Positions 36,033 to 47,944 of a stretch of 64,000 nt of DNA are shown in pieces. Position 1 is the stretch's first letter. Each line of letters starts with the position of its first letter. Position numbers and translations under genes: made by a program. Under the pieces are notes generated by a model that was given only the letters and a program-made list of their open reading frames with translations, made no database searches and was not told the DNA's origin. Origin of the DNA: Phaeotremella fagi (lineage: Eukaryota > Basidiomycota > Tremellomycetes > Tremellales > Phaeotremellaceae); assembly GCA_001599715.1 (NCBI GenBank), contig BCHU01000006.1, forward strand, positions 248,001 to 312,000, written 5' to 3'.

Positions 36033-36739
36033 ATGCCAGCTCCAAAATCAGTGGCCTATCGTGATGACTGGGAAGAACGTCACACAGTCGCCATGTGCAC
36101 CTCACAGGATTCACGAACCGAATGGAGACTCTATTGTCCGAAGGAAATGGAAAGTTCTGAGTTCATTCTATCATCGGTAAAAAGCTGCTTGACTGTATCT
36201 ATCAACAACAAGAACATGGCCGCGATTGAATCGAATTTGAGGTATGGGTATGTGCCACTCTACAAGGAAACTTCAATATCTGAACACCAGATTCGTGAGT
36301 TTCTGGTTCTTGGACTCGTAACTTAGTTTTATACCAAGACACTGATAGTCCTATCTTACTAGCTACAGATGGAACTTCAACGGTTGAACAATATAGCAGT
36401 ATACTACTCAAACCCACATGGAAAATTTCGTCAATGATCTTTTTCCAATGGATAAACAACTCCTCACCTACAGAATTATCGAGTATCATATAAATCAATC
36501 TCGGAGAGACATCGACTGGTAGAAATCACTGCCATTTCAAAGTCTATGCATTCGCTTCCGGGAACGGATGACAAGAAATTATGGAAAGATGTCCAACTTC
36601 AATTAAAGTTCAAAGACGTTCCGGTAAGCCTTTATTTTGATCTTTAGTCGTCTTACGAGATAACGTGTGCTGAGGTTAAAATCATTAGAGCACTTGGGAG
36701 AAGATTTCAGACACTTTTTCCAAGCTCACAAATCATTAA
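36033..36739 (+). pseudogene. Orphan cluster paralogue B, apparently frameshifted
   Basis: Exon 1 (36033-36294) ends in phase 1, like its neighbours, and carries EWRLYCPKEMESSEFILSS, matching the WxIY...SxIL pattern. The next exon (from about 36364) reads YSSILLKPTWKISS, similar to SLVLLPYPKG in A. It then runs into a stop at 36489-36491. The conserved C-terminal part (LWKDVQLQLKFKDVP, to 36623) is intact but in the +1 frame. The short last exon (WEKISDTFSKLTNH, about 36690-36739) is also preserved. The shift lies between about 36440 and 36500. No splice pair I can find repairs it. Pseudogene, recent lesion or sequence error are all possible. Confidence 0.5.
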
Positions 36740-37134
36740 GATTGAGCAGGGGACTGCTTGGTATTGGGGATGATGTTTTGAATGAAAGGATGTAAATGTG
36801 TTTTGTAACTCAGAAATTTTGATGTAGTATGGTGATGCTCGTACACGAGAACCACCGCTTTCACTTAACGCCAACAAGTGAATCCTTCTTTGTTGTCGAT
36901 CAGATGAAACCCAGGAAAGTATCACTTAGAACTGCTTTTGCCTCTTGACATCCTCGAGAAAACTGTGGCTGAGAGTGTGCAAAAGGAGATTTCATCGAAG
37001 TGACAAATCGCCTTGCTGAGCTACATTTGAACCTTCTGATAGAAGCCTACCAAGACGAACACCAAATTGATTATCGTGCTTCTGAATTATCTTTTTCAAT
37101 CGTCTTTCAAATTCAACACAGCCAAACGGAGAAA
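36740..37134. other. Spacer between orphan paralogues B and C
   Basis: These 395 bases end in a frame open to the start of C. The upstream ATG at 37000 would add 45 residues without a counterpart in A or B, so I treat this as 5' flank. Confidence 0.35.
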
Positions 37135-37832
37135 ATGACAACATCAACCAATTCACAAAATGCCTCTTCAGCTTTTATTGGCTATCCTCCAAATCACAGA
37201 TACTGTACAACAGTACACATTTCCAAAATCAATCCAAACGTTCAATCTTCAGAGGATGAAGATTGGTCGATCTATCGTCATATAGATGAGAACAATTCGA
37301 ATGTCATTCTTTTCTTGAACGATACTCGTTGTTCAACTCATATATGCGATCTAGTGGCTTCACGCTGTAACAACCAAGCCCAAATCTCCGGTTGGTCTAA
37401 GCATCTCCGTCGGGGTCCTGGGAACAATATTATAATTCCCCCCTTCGAATTTGAACGTGTAGATAGATCTAACACAAGCTTTAGTAAGTGGTGATATTGA
37501 TTGAGATAGGGGTTTTAGAGGATCTTAAATGTTAACTCGTGTATACTTTAGTCACCAGCGAGGCAGAAGACGTAGATTATCAAAATTTCAAAACGAAGAT
37601 ACACCTAAGCCCAAGATCCGCCATAGAATTCAACAATCTATATCCAGCAGAAACATATTCCGAACTCATCAAAGAAGTCTCTGCCCAAACTGGTAGATCG
37701 ACAGAAAAATACGTGATCAAAGAAGTTGTAACTTTTTGTAGAGGCTTCGATGATTCACAATCGGAATATATATTTGGCAGACGCTGGGGTGAATGTTTTA
37801 AGGATTGTTATCTTATGATGGAGTTCAAATAA
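37135..37832 (+). CDS. Orphan cluster paralogue C, unknown function
   Basis: Exons 37135-37483 and 37552-37832 give 209 residues. It shows DWSIYRHIDENNSNVILFL in the first half and RWGECFKDCYLMMEFK at its end, aligning with A and B. The intron has the same phase 1 and similar place. The stop lies where A has a lysine codon, and three codons after it a GTGAGT donor (37842) remains where A and B have their second intron. So C has lost the short last exon through a stop. No signal peptide, membrane helix or known domain is visible; six or more cysteines lie in the first exon. Confidence 0.6.
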
Positions 37833-38322
37833 GTTGAAACTGTGAGTATACGATATTTGAGGATTTCAGACTCTTGGTTGAGTTTACTGATCCGATTTTT
37901 TAAGAGTTTCGGAAAGGCTTCAAAGGTTGTTTCTAAGTTGACACTGTCATGAAGTTGGCAATGTGTAGTTTTTTTTGGGTAGACAGACATTAAAAGGAGA
38001 TTTGGGTAGATGCAAGGAGTTTATCGTTGTACCCGCAATATAATCTATGGATCCCAACCTTCTGTCTTAATTTCGTCAACGAAACCTGTGGCGGATAAGA
38101 ATATGAAAGGGGATGTTTTGCCGAAAATTTCCGCCACTCTCGATTCATTCACTGTTGGTTAATAGATGGACCATAGTTTTGATAAGTAAAAGCTGATTGC
38201 CAGGAGCGTACTGTTTTACTTCATATATATCGTAACTACAGAGCGTCTATTGAGTATGTTTTGTATCAAAACAACATTGCACAAGACATAAATCTATAAG
38301 ATAATTCATCATGAACTCATCG
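37833..38322. other. Convergent spacer, orphan cluster / rhomboid gene
   Basis: These 490 bases contain the relic splice donor of paralogue C (37842), then A/T-rich DNA. I see no other gene. Confidence 0.35.
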
Positions 38323-40887
38323 TTAAAACTCCCATCGTCTTGTGCCACTAGTTCCTGTGGTTGTTGTGGTGGTGGTGATTCCCTAAAATAATCAATCCCT
38401 GACATGATGAATTCAACTTACCGTTCCTTGACAGCGGTCGTTGGATGATGTTGGTATACAAGAGAGGAATCTACACCATTCACAAGCTGCGTTCTGGAAG
38501 ATGTCAGTAAGGACCATGTTTTATCGATCACTAGAATTATACATACCTGATCAGTAGTGTCTATTCAACCAACGTCAGCTCATTCACCTTGCAAGAAACA
38601 AAATTGGACGTACAGAAATTCTTGATGGTCAACACAAACGCTACAATGACCAGTGGAAGCGCGACGATACGAACTCCCCAAACTATATATCGATGCCGTT
38701 TAGTCTCTGAAATTGATGGATAAAGTATAGATCCTGCTAAGAGACCCATTGCGAATCCCTTATTTAATTTGTTCAGTTGTCTTTCTCGAAAGCTTGATAT
38801 TGCCTCGAAAGACTTACACCAAGATGAGCTAGACCGTCGACGGCGTTTGGTCTTTGGATTTTGGGATCAGTCCTCGAGAGCTAACAAAGTAACATGACTT
38901 ACATGTAACCGATTGCTATTCCTATTAAAAATTCGACGAACAGAAGGAAAGCCTAAGCCAATCATCAGTAGTCATTCGATTAACCATAGGAAAACAATAT
39001 ACCTTAAGCTTGGGTCTATCCTCATATTTCCAATGCAACAGCAAATCAACCAAAACACAAGCGTTCTACACAGCATCAGCTGAACATCCCGAGCCGTCAA
39101 CTCCGTAACTGGTAACTGACCGTTGCGAACAGAGCACCCGAAGCACCAACAGAAGGTATCCCAGTCCTAGAGAAATTACCACCCAACACGAAACCGTATA
39201 TCCCTCCAGCAAAGTAAACGATCAGAAATGGTAATGTTCCTATCATTCATAAGTATAATAACTATTTGATAACATGCTTACCCATTTCTCGTTCGATTTG
39301 AGCACCAACAGTAATCTGAGCTACCATGTTAACGATGAGATGGATAATTCCGACGTGAAGGAATATCGGGAAAACGAAACGCCATGATTCTGTCGATGAT
39401 TGCGATTAATATTGGTTCCCATGACGATCGATTGGACTTACGATTCGGTGTACCGTCCGGGAAGCCACCGTGACCACAAATTGATTCTAACGTGCAACTT
39501 GTCGTTGGTGGGCTATTGGGTTTAGGGGGCATTAGTTATGTTGCTTTGAGTATGAAAGCTGCTTACTTGGAAGTATCGTTTAGACATGCGAGTGCGAAAG
39601 TTGGAGGTAAATCTGGGACAAGCTTCATGCATCTATTAGAGTCGTTAGCAATCGGTATTTAACATAGCAAGCGTTACCATTGACTTACGGAGGAAACCTA
39701 GCCCCGATGTTTATGAGAACTTCTGATGAGGGTCCAATCTGTTTCTTTCAGTATCTGGGTAGGTGTTGAGTTCTCGACGTACCATGTAGTTGAAGGTGGG
39801 CTATTTTCATGTTAATTGCTCTGGGACATATAATGCAAAGGATATCTACTCACTTTTATGGCTATCGGAACACCTTGAGCATTGTTATTGGCGATCAACT
39901 CATATATCATGATACCTGTCATCGCTGGGAGTATATCAGCAAGATACAGACCTTGAAATGCCCTCACGCACCAACAGCTAACCCCCAGGCGGCTACAGGC
40001 CATCTCTGACCACCAATTCCTCGTCTCTTTCTTTCGATAGCCTGTTGAACAGGTTCCTTCCCACTCTCAACACCGAAAAGTGCCAAAGCCCGATCTAAAC
40101 CAGTAGGGAACAACAACAAATTATACAATCTACTTTGTCTCTGTAAGGGTTGATCGAACTGATAATTCTGAGGAGAACTTCCATAATCTTCAGCGAATTT
40201 AACTCGATATCCACCGTTATCGTCGTCACCCATTTTAGCAGCTCCTTCAACGAGACTTTGCATTTCGACGCCGTTTCTTTCTTGATTCAAATACATTTCG
40301 GATGCTGGTCGGTCGTAAGCTGATTTATGGTATGCACCTTCTTCGTCTATGTAGGATAAACCTCCTGCGTATGATGGTTTGTTCTTGATATGTTTGTTGG
40401 TGTTGCTGTTATCAGATAGGGGTATGGAACTAGGATATGGGATGGGAAATAACGTTTGATTATGTCTTTGAGAGGCTGAATCCCATGGTCCAACTGATAA
40501 TGAGGGAGCGTTTCCGTCGTTGTCATATGAATATCTGTTGTTGTTAGGATTATCGCCTGTTAAAGGATCAAAAGACGAAGAGGACGAAGATCTTCTCGAT
40601 CGTGGATCTCTAGCGGTAGAAACGATATCCCTCTCTACAACATGACTGTTTTCATCCGGTGGAGGTAACGACGATTCCCATTCACGACGAACAGCTTGAG
40701 CAGGTGATAAACCCCCAACTGGAACTTTTGAAGTGTCTGGATCGAGTAATGACAACCCAGATTCTAAAGATGATTGATGTGGATAAGGTAGATTGGAAGT
40801 CGTTAGGGACGACGGGATTGGGGGTTGATTATCTAAAATTGAGAATGATGTTGCGTTGGGATTAGGTCTGGGACCATTTATTGGCAT
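38323..40887 (-). CDS. Rhomboid family intramembrane serine protease with long disordered N terminus
   Basis: Fifteen exons join in frame (40887..39972, 39915..39854, 39800..39783, 39738..39689, 39632..39567, 39512..39442, 39389..39282, 39239..39121, 39065..39003, 38952..38903, 38851..38818, 38758..38614, 38560..38547, 38493..38422, 38382..38323), 615 residues. About 290 residues of polar sequence precede the membrane domain. The catalytic serine is in GASGALFA and the histidine in AHLGGFAMG; GPSSEVLINIGA and HLIVNMVAQ are family loops. The region after GARFPPCMK holds a cysteine-bearing loop typical of fungal secretory-pathway rhomboids. One exon is only 18 bases (PTFNYM). The cysteine-rich tail (ACEWCRFLSC) is less certain. 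Confidence 0.88.
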
Positions 40888-41357
40888 GTTGTGTTAGTGT
40901 GCTTATGATGAAGATTGAAATTGAGTAGCACTGAAATTGATACTGTGATTGTTATAATTGAAATTTGTCTCGGTTGTATCTACGTTACTGAAACACCAAG
41001 GTTGCTCTAAAGGCTGTGTCGAGCGGAAGATACTTGTCATGTAAGATATCGGTTGCGTCGTAGTCAAGGATATCTAAAGAAACCCAAGTATCTCCAAAAG
41101 TAGAAGTAATAATGACAAGTCTGATTTATACTGCGAAACGACTGTCTGAACTATCTTGCTCGCCATCAGAAGCTGTGTTTTCACCATCACATGAAGGCAG
41201 GAAGACTGCGGCTTGAGCTTCGAAGATTACGATCATGTTAAAACCACGTGGCTTTTTGGGTCTTTGAAACCCAACAATTAAATCCCAGCTGGGTGATCTT
41301 GTTGTTTTTTCGGACTTTTTTTTTCGTTTTTCCACAAAGCAAGCAACGAATGAAAGG
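40888..41357. promoter_or_regulatory. Divergent promoter region, rhomboid gene and DinB-like gene
   Basis: These 470 bases lie between two divergent genes. A CACGTG core lies at 41246-41251. No gene is visible. Confidence 0.35.
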
Positions 41358-42435
41358 ATGACAACGACAAAGAAGACTTCGAATATGACTCCGAATAAAG
41401 CTCAGCAGACATCTTTGAATCATACTTTAGCTGGAATGAATGTTCTTACCGAATCCAAAATTGAAGACAAGATGAACGAAGATGAAAGAGCTGGTGAGTA
41501 GTGGTTATGACCAAGATAGTGGACAGAGAACGACAACGAATAAGGTTGGATGAACAATTACTAATCAAATCACTCTTCTAGAGGCTCTCCTGAATATGTC
41601 AATCGCATTAATCGATTCAGCGTTAGATATATTGAAGAACCATATCAAGTCAGATTCTCAACTAACCCAAGAAAGTGTATTGATGCCCGGGGGCACAGTA
41701 GGAAAACATTTCAGACATGTAAGTCAAGAACCGACGCTTCATCGTATCAAATACTGAACTAAAAACTCCATAGGTAATAGAAACATACAACGCCTTCCTT
41801 CTCCCCCTCCTCCCAACCCAACTCTCATCCCAATCCCCAATAACGATAAACTACGATGCGATCCTCCCCGAATCTCGACGACCACTAGCCAGAAGTCTAG
41901 AAGCTTGTTATGGTTCTATGCAATCTATCAAGAAGAGTTTAATGGTTTGGGTCAACGAATTGAAAAGCGCCGGTAGAAGTTTCTCGAACGAGTTGAATAA
42001 ACCGGTTTCGTTGGTTGCTATTACACCTACTCGACAGGTTATGAGTAGTAGTATAGGACGAGAGGTGGGATTTCATTTTGCTTTTTGATCATCAAATGTT
42101 TTCACTGAAAGATTATAATTTGAAGTTATGGTTCAGCTCTTTACATGCTATACATCATTTCTCAATGTTAAGAACGATAGCCGTCCATGAACTTGTAAGT
42201 CCAATTTCATAATATCATAAATTGAATAAAAAACTAAATCGTTGGATAGGGTTTAGATCTTCCAATAGAATTTGGAACAGCTCCTTCTACACTTTTGTAA
42301 GTCCATATTAATTGTTTACATCGTAACTATCCTATCAACAAGAAAAGACTGAGACTGATCGTTTCCAGATATCGACCGAAATCTTGGAAACCACCTTCGA
42401 AACGACGATTTTCGTTCCCGAAATCAAAATTATAG
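41358..42435 (+). CDS. DinB-superfamily (four-helix, putative metal-binding) protein
   Basis: Exons 41358-41493, 41582-41718, 41774-42064, 42126-42194, 42250-42296 and 42369-42435 give 248 residues. DinB-like marks are PGGTVGKHFRHVIETYNAFL (first histidine set), SSSIGRELWFSSLHAIHHFSML (second set) and FGTAPSTLLYRPKSW at the end. Three histidines are placed as in DinB/YfiT metal sites. Fungal members are uncharacterised; bacterial relatives include thiol-dependent S-transferases. Exon 3 ends with GTGGGA, a weak but frame-keeping donor. An upstream ATG at 41350 stops after two codons. Confidence 0.75.
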
Positions 42436-42766
42436 AATTCACTTGTACTTTCAACGTTAACGATAATCATTACAGTTTTCAATAAAATAGAGTATTATCC
42501 ATAATCACTCCTCATAGCATTATATATATCATCCCATAGACGCGATACCTGTATTGTTGTACACACGTTCACTTGTCAATGTAATCAGTACATGATCGCC
42601 GTCAGAGATGACTGGACAGGTAACAAATTCATAGCATTTTCTCGTACAATTCAATTTCCTCTTTTATGTAATAACCAATTTATTTATATCTACCAACAAA
42701 GCTTTTCTTTCCATTGAAATCTTCAGAACACAACCAAAAAACGGGTAAACCATCAAAAAGGACAGT
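42436..42766. other. Convergent spacer before GPH1
   Basis: These 331 bases between the DinB-like gene and the 3' end of GPH1 are A/T-rich, with no gene. Confidence 0.4.
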
Positions 42767-45700
42767 TTACTCTGGAACTCTTTCAGCTTCGACTCCCCAG
42801 ATCTGTAAGTTTGTTAGCGATTCCTCTTATTGCATATCAACGAAGACAACCCACCATATCAGCATAATCTTGAACTGATCTATCACTGCTAAAGTCGGCC
42901 ATTGAGAATGCAGTGATCACAGCCTGGAGACGATTGTCAATCATAGTTACCCCAACATATAAATCGCAACATCCTACCTTTCGAGTGAATTCTTCACGAT
43001 CAGTTTCCCAAAGTTCATCCATGAGTTTTTCAGCGGCCAAGTATGAGCCGAAATCGTTGGAAACCTGTTTCCATTGTCAGCTGATAACTTCCCGATGGAT
43101 ATGAGTACATACGAGATAATGATCATGTTCGTAAATCTAACTCATTTAGTCAGTTATCGTTTGTTAGAAGAGAAAACAACTCACGGTTTTGAGAAGTGGT
43201 TCGTAAACAGCACCATCACCGAAAGTACCCTTCTCAATGGCTTTGAAAGCAGCTGCCAACTCTGGAGATCTTTGTTCAAGAGGAGTTGGAGTGTAGGAGT
43301 TGGCATATCGAACAGCTTCAACGTCCTTGGATAAGAATCCGAAGAGGAAACAATGATCTTCTCCAGTGTCTTCAGCGATTTCTTCACGTCGTCAGTTAGG
43401 CTAATCTGGTGACATTCGATACAAGACCTACCAATGTTGGCACCGTCGACTGTACCCAAAAGGAGAGCTCCATTGAGAGCGAGCTTCATGTTACTCTGAT
43501 ATTCAAGTTTAGCGAAATTTTGAAACCCACTGCTCCATATAATACTTACGGTTCCTGAAGCCTCTGTACCTGCAGTACTGATTTGAACACTGACATCGGC
43601 AGCTGGAATAAGGACCTCCGCAATGGAAACACTATGAATGAAGTTAGAATGAATATACTGATATAACAAACAAGAACTCACCTGTAATCGGGAATGAAGC
43701 AGACTTTGAGTAAGTCACCAACATCAGGATCATTGTTCTACACGACGTATCAGTTACAGATCCTTGATCCGACAAACACGTAACTTACAATAACTTTGCC
43801 AACATTGACAATCAATCTGATAACCAATTTAGCAATATAGTAACCAGGAGCAGCTTTTCCAGCAAAGATAGCAACGTGACGTGTAAACTTCTTTCGTTCA
43901 GCAGGGGATGCAGCCTTGATAGCCAAATATCTGTGGATAATAGCAAAGATGTTAAGAGTTTGACGTTTGTATTCATGAAGACGTTTGATTTGACAGGTGA
44001 AGACACTGTCGATGTTAACTTCAATACCGAGATCTGATTCAAGGAGTTCAGCAAGCTGCGATATTCTATTTAGCTTTACTCTAATATTTGTAATTGACAC
44101 GTACACGTTGCTTGTTTTCCATCTTGATTTGATGGAAGACTTGACGGAAATTGGCATCTTCGGCCATTGGAATGAGGTTGGCAAGCAATTTGGCGTTGAC
44201 CAACCATTCCTCTGAGCCAAGGGTATGGGAAACAAGATCAGCCAATCGAGGATTGCATTGGAGTAGCCATCTGAGAGGATCAGAATCATCCACGAATGGG
44301 ATTGGGCATAACATACCTTCGGAAGGTGATACCTGGGGCGAGATTTCAACAAAAGAATCACAAGTTATAGAGTCTGACCCACCGTTCGTGACCTGGATGG
44401 ATGTCAGCTTATCTCTTGTTCAAGTAAAGAGAGTGCTAGCTCACATTAACAAATTTGTCCCTGCCATAAAATTCAACAAAGTCACGGAAGAGTGTAGACT
44501 AAACCAAATTAGATCATGCTTCATCAAACAACATACCTGAAGAAGCTGGCTGTGGAGTCTAAAAACGGGTTCAGCATCATGGACTTTCATCGCAGGTCAA
44601 GACTTACTCAGCAACACCGTTAACCTATCGCAGTGTCAATTGACGAATCACAACTTCAGTAAACTTGACTCACCTTGAATGATCCAACGATGGCCAAATA
44701 GCTTCAATGAGTCAGTTTTGTTCGTTGACCATTCATCTTGTACTTACGCCATTCGTACGTATTTGGGGTTTCCCTCTGTGATTGATAAGCTACCGACAGC
44801 TGCATATCATCAAAAGCTTACCTTCAATGATACTCATTCTTCTCAAACGGTCCATATCACCAGGGAAACGTTTAGCAACTTCTTGCATGAAGTGACTGAA
44901 TCAAACTTAGCAAAGAAGAGAGAATTTTAATGGTCAATAAATCCTGCTCACTAATTGATCTGGTAGATGATTTGAAGGTGACGAGGGAGAAGGTTACCCA
45001 AGAGGTCGACTGTCCATTTCTCGAGTGCTTCAGCCATTAAAGTATGGTTGGTGAAAGCCGCAACCTTTGTAACGATCTTCCAAGCTTCGTCGTATGGTAC
45101 TTCTTCTTCGTCCATAAGAATTCTCATAAGTTCAACAATGGTGATAGTTGGATGAGTATCGTTCACTATCGAATCAGTCCTGAAAAGCATAATGAACTTA
45201 CTTTGAATGACAACGTAATCAGGTAACTGACTCCATGGTAAATCAAGTTCTGTTTCTAGTCAAAACAGTATCCTCTGATCGAAACACTTGAACTTACTTT
45301 GGTATCTTCTAAGGATATCTTGTAAACTGGCTGAACACCAAAGGTATTGTTGTTTCAAACGAAGTTCTTTACCAGCGTACATGTTGTCGTTGGGGTAGAG
45401 CACACGAGTCTTGAGAGATTAGTACGGATATTGTGCATGACTTACAATTGTTTCAGCAGCTGAACTGGCAGAAATACTTTGTTCATAACTTCCGGCTAGA
45501 ACTCGATTCAGTGATCGACATCATCATAGGCTAAACCATCTACCTACCGTTAAAGGAGTTAAGATCGAAACCTTGAACAGGTTTAGCAGTCCATAAACGA
45601 ATATTGGCAGTGTTCCTTCAATATCAGTGTGATTCATCTCGAAAAACTCACTTGGTTCCATAACCAGGAATTGGATGATCGACAGCAACAGCCAAAACTT

Positions 45701-47077
45701 CTTGACCACCAGACCAAACTGCTCTATCAGAATTGGCGATAGGTTCCACATGACCGTAGAATCTGATTGGGTATGAGACGTCAAGACGAGCGACTTCCCA
45801 TGGCTATATCAACGTTAGGATGTAGACGTCATACAAAGTGGAGATAGAACATACATTTTCACGATCTAGCCATGGATCCGGAGCTTCAAGTTGTTCTCCG
45901 TTGTTTGAGAGGAGCTGCTTGAAGATACCATAGTTGTATCGAATACCGTAACCCCAACCAGGAAGACATAAAGTAGCCATACTGTCAATCTGCAGCAAAC
46001 CTGTCAGCTACCAACTTCAGACATAAGGATCAACCAACTCACATAACAAGCAGCAAGACGACCAAGACCACCGTTTCCTAAAGCAGCATCTCTTTCTTCG
46101 TTAAGGAGATCTTCGAAATTCTGTAAAGCATTAGTATGAATATTTGCTTTAGTTCGAAGATCAAAGCACATACGAATCCCAATTTTCTTGAAGCTTCCTC
46201 GTAGGTGTTTCGCATGTTCAAGTTGAGAACGGCGTTATCAAGAGATCTTCCAACCAACCATTCAATGGATAAGTAGTAAACACGTTTAGGAGCTCGGGTG
46301 GTATGGTACCTATATCAGTTGTTAGTAAAACCATTACGATGTAATATAAACGACAGTCTTACCCAGTGGTCTCGTTCCAACGACTGCAATACACAGTCAG
46401 TTCTCCATCTACCGACAGGGCGATTGGAACTCACTTGATCAATTGATCTCTAACTGATAAAGCTGTAGCTTGGTAGGCAGCGAGCTGGATATCGTCAGCA
46501 TAATACCTAATGGCCCAAACAAGAACAACTCACTTCATCAAGATTAGCAGCTTGTCTAGAAAGAGAGGTTGTTACATGTCTAACGACAGATGTAGCGACG
46601 TCTTGAACGTTCTCTGGGTCGACGGCAGTAGCTCTAAGAGCCATTTTCCAAGTGGTCTCATCACCGATAGGCCAAGGTTGTTGACCTTCAGCCCCTTGAG
46701 CTGGGAAGTAAGAGCCTGAATTGCGTTAGTAGTCAGATACAGATAGGTTCTGAAGGATATGGATATACCAGTTAGAGTTCTTCTGTGACTTGGTCTTTCT
46801 TTACGAGGTGTAACGACAGGTTTACCGATTTGAGATACATCGACGTTATGAGCTGGACCAACGTTTGATTGACCAACACCTGCAGAGACTGATGAACGTC
46901 TTGAGAGAGTTGCGTGGTGAACTGAAGGGGTTCTTGGAGTTTGAGGGACAGCTGAAGAGAAGAGTATGGTTAGAACACACGTTGATCGGGTGAATGTGGA
47001 AGTGGAAGTGGAGGTGGATGGGGAGGTTACTTACAGCTTGGTAACTTGTCAACGTTGTCTTTGGTGAGAGCACTCAT
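42767..47077 (-). CDS. GPH1: Glycogen phosphorylase (GPH1), GT35 family
   Basis: I trace about 27 exons from MSALTKDN (47077) to the stop at 42767, near 900 residues. Core marks in order: [112 protein letters not shown] and [17 protein letters not shown], with the PLP lysine in NMK. The enzyme releases glucose-1-phosphate from glycogen. The N-terminal 60 residues ([14 protein letters not shown]) resemble the yeast phospho-regulated extension and are a likely site of kinase control. An intron splits the PLP motif between GT and SNMK. Exon ends are read by eye; small errors are possible. Confidence 0.93.
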
Positions 47078-47944
47078 TGTGTGCTGTTGGTGAGAGTGAG
47101 ATGATAGAATGGATAGATGGGAGAAAGAGAAGAAGAAGAAGCGAGAAGATATGGTTGTCAATTAAAGAAGTTGTATGTCAAGAGGAGGAAAGGTGACGTA
47201 CCTGAATGAGTGGATTTGATGGTGGTGAGGATGGTACTTGTACACTGCGAGTGTAACAGAGTTCAAGGTTGGCAGTTGGCACTTGAATTCACAGTGATAG
47301 ATATTGAGATATCAAACGATATTCTAATCTACAATCTACAACGCGTTCTTGATCAACTACAACTACAACTGCAACTACGCCAGCTGACAACCTACGTTTA
47401 CATCCACCTTAATATTGTAGCTACTTACGGTCTGTCCTCGGAGACTTCGTAGGTGGAGGCACAGACACAGGGTAAATCTGGGTCCCCCAGGAACAATTCG
47501 CTTTTATTTTCTCACGTTCACTTTCCTACCTTACTGACGATGTATGCTGCTGAGGTGTTAGCTGTTGAGCTACAGAAAAGAGCGCAGTATCAGGTAGCAG
47601 CTATACTAGAGGTGGAATGTTAATAATAGTCATTACGGCCTTTCACTTGGTTATCGGTATCATATGGATGACGATTGCCCTCTAAACACTGCAGATACTT
47701 AAGTTCCTGCTAATTTAAAACTCTGAACGAAAGATCATGCTTATGCTTATATGTACGAGGCTAAATCTGGGATTAAACAAGGTGGGCATTGAAAGAAGAT
47801 ATGGAGGTCTACATTGGAAGTCATCGATAGATTCGGAAATCTATCTCTCAAGCTTGGAGGATTTTCATACGTTGATCATTTTCGATTCTACTTAATGTTG
47901 AAAATAGTCTAAAAGACGTAAAAGACCCAGCCGAATTACAACAA
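47078..47944. other. GPH1 promoter and 3' flank of the TBC gene
   Basis: About 870 bases. A GA-rich tract lies just before GPH1 (47100-47160), CA/CT-rich DNA further off, and an AACTAC/CTACAACTAC tandem stretch near 47356-47378. STRE-type CCCCT elements were not seen clearly. No gene is supported. Confidence 0.35.

Noticed and set aside
43181..45190. Several 70-200-residue frames around 43-45 kb as separate genes
   Set aside because: They are exons, or exons read through introns, of GPH1.
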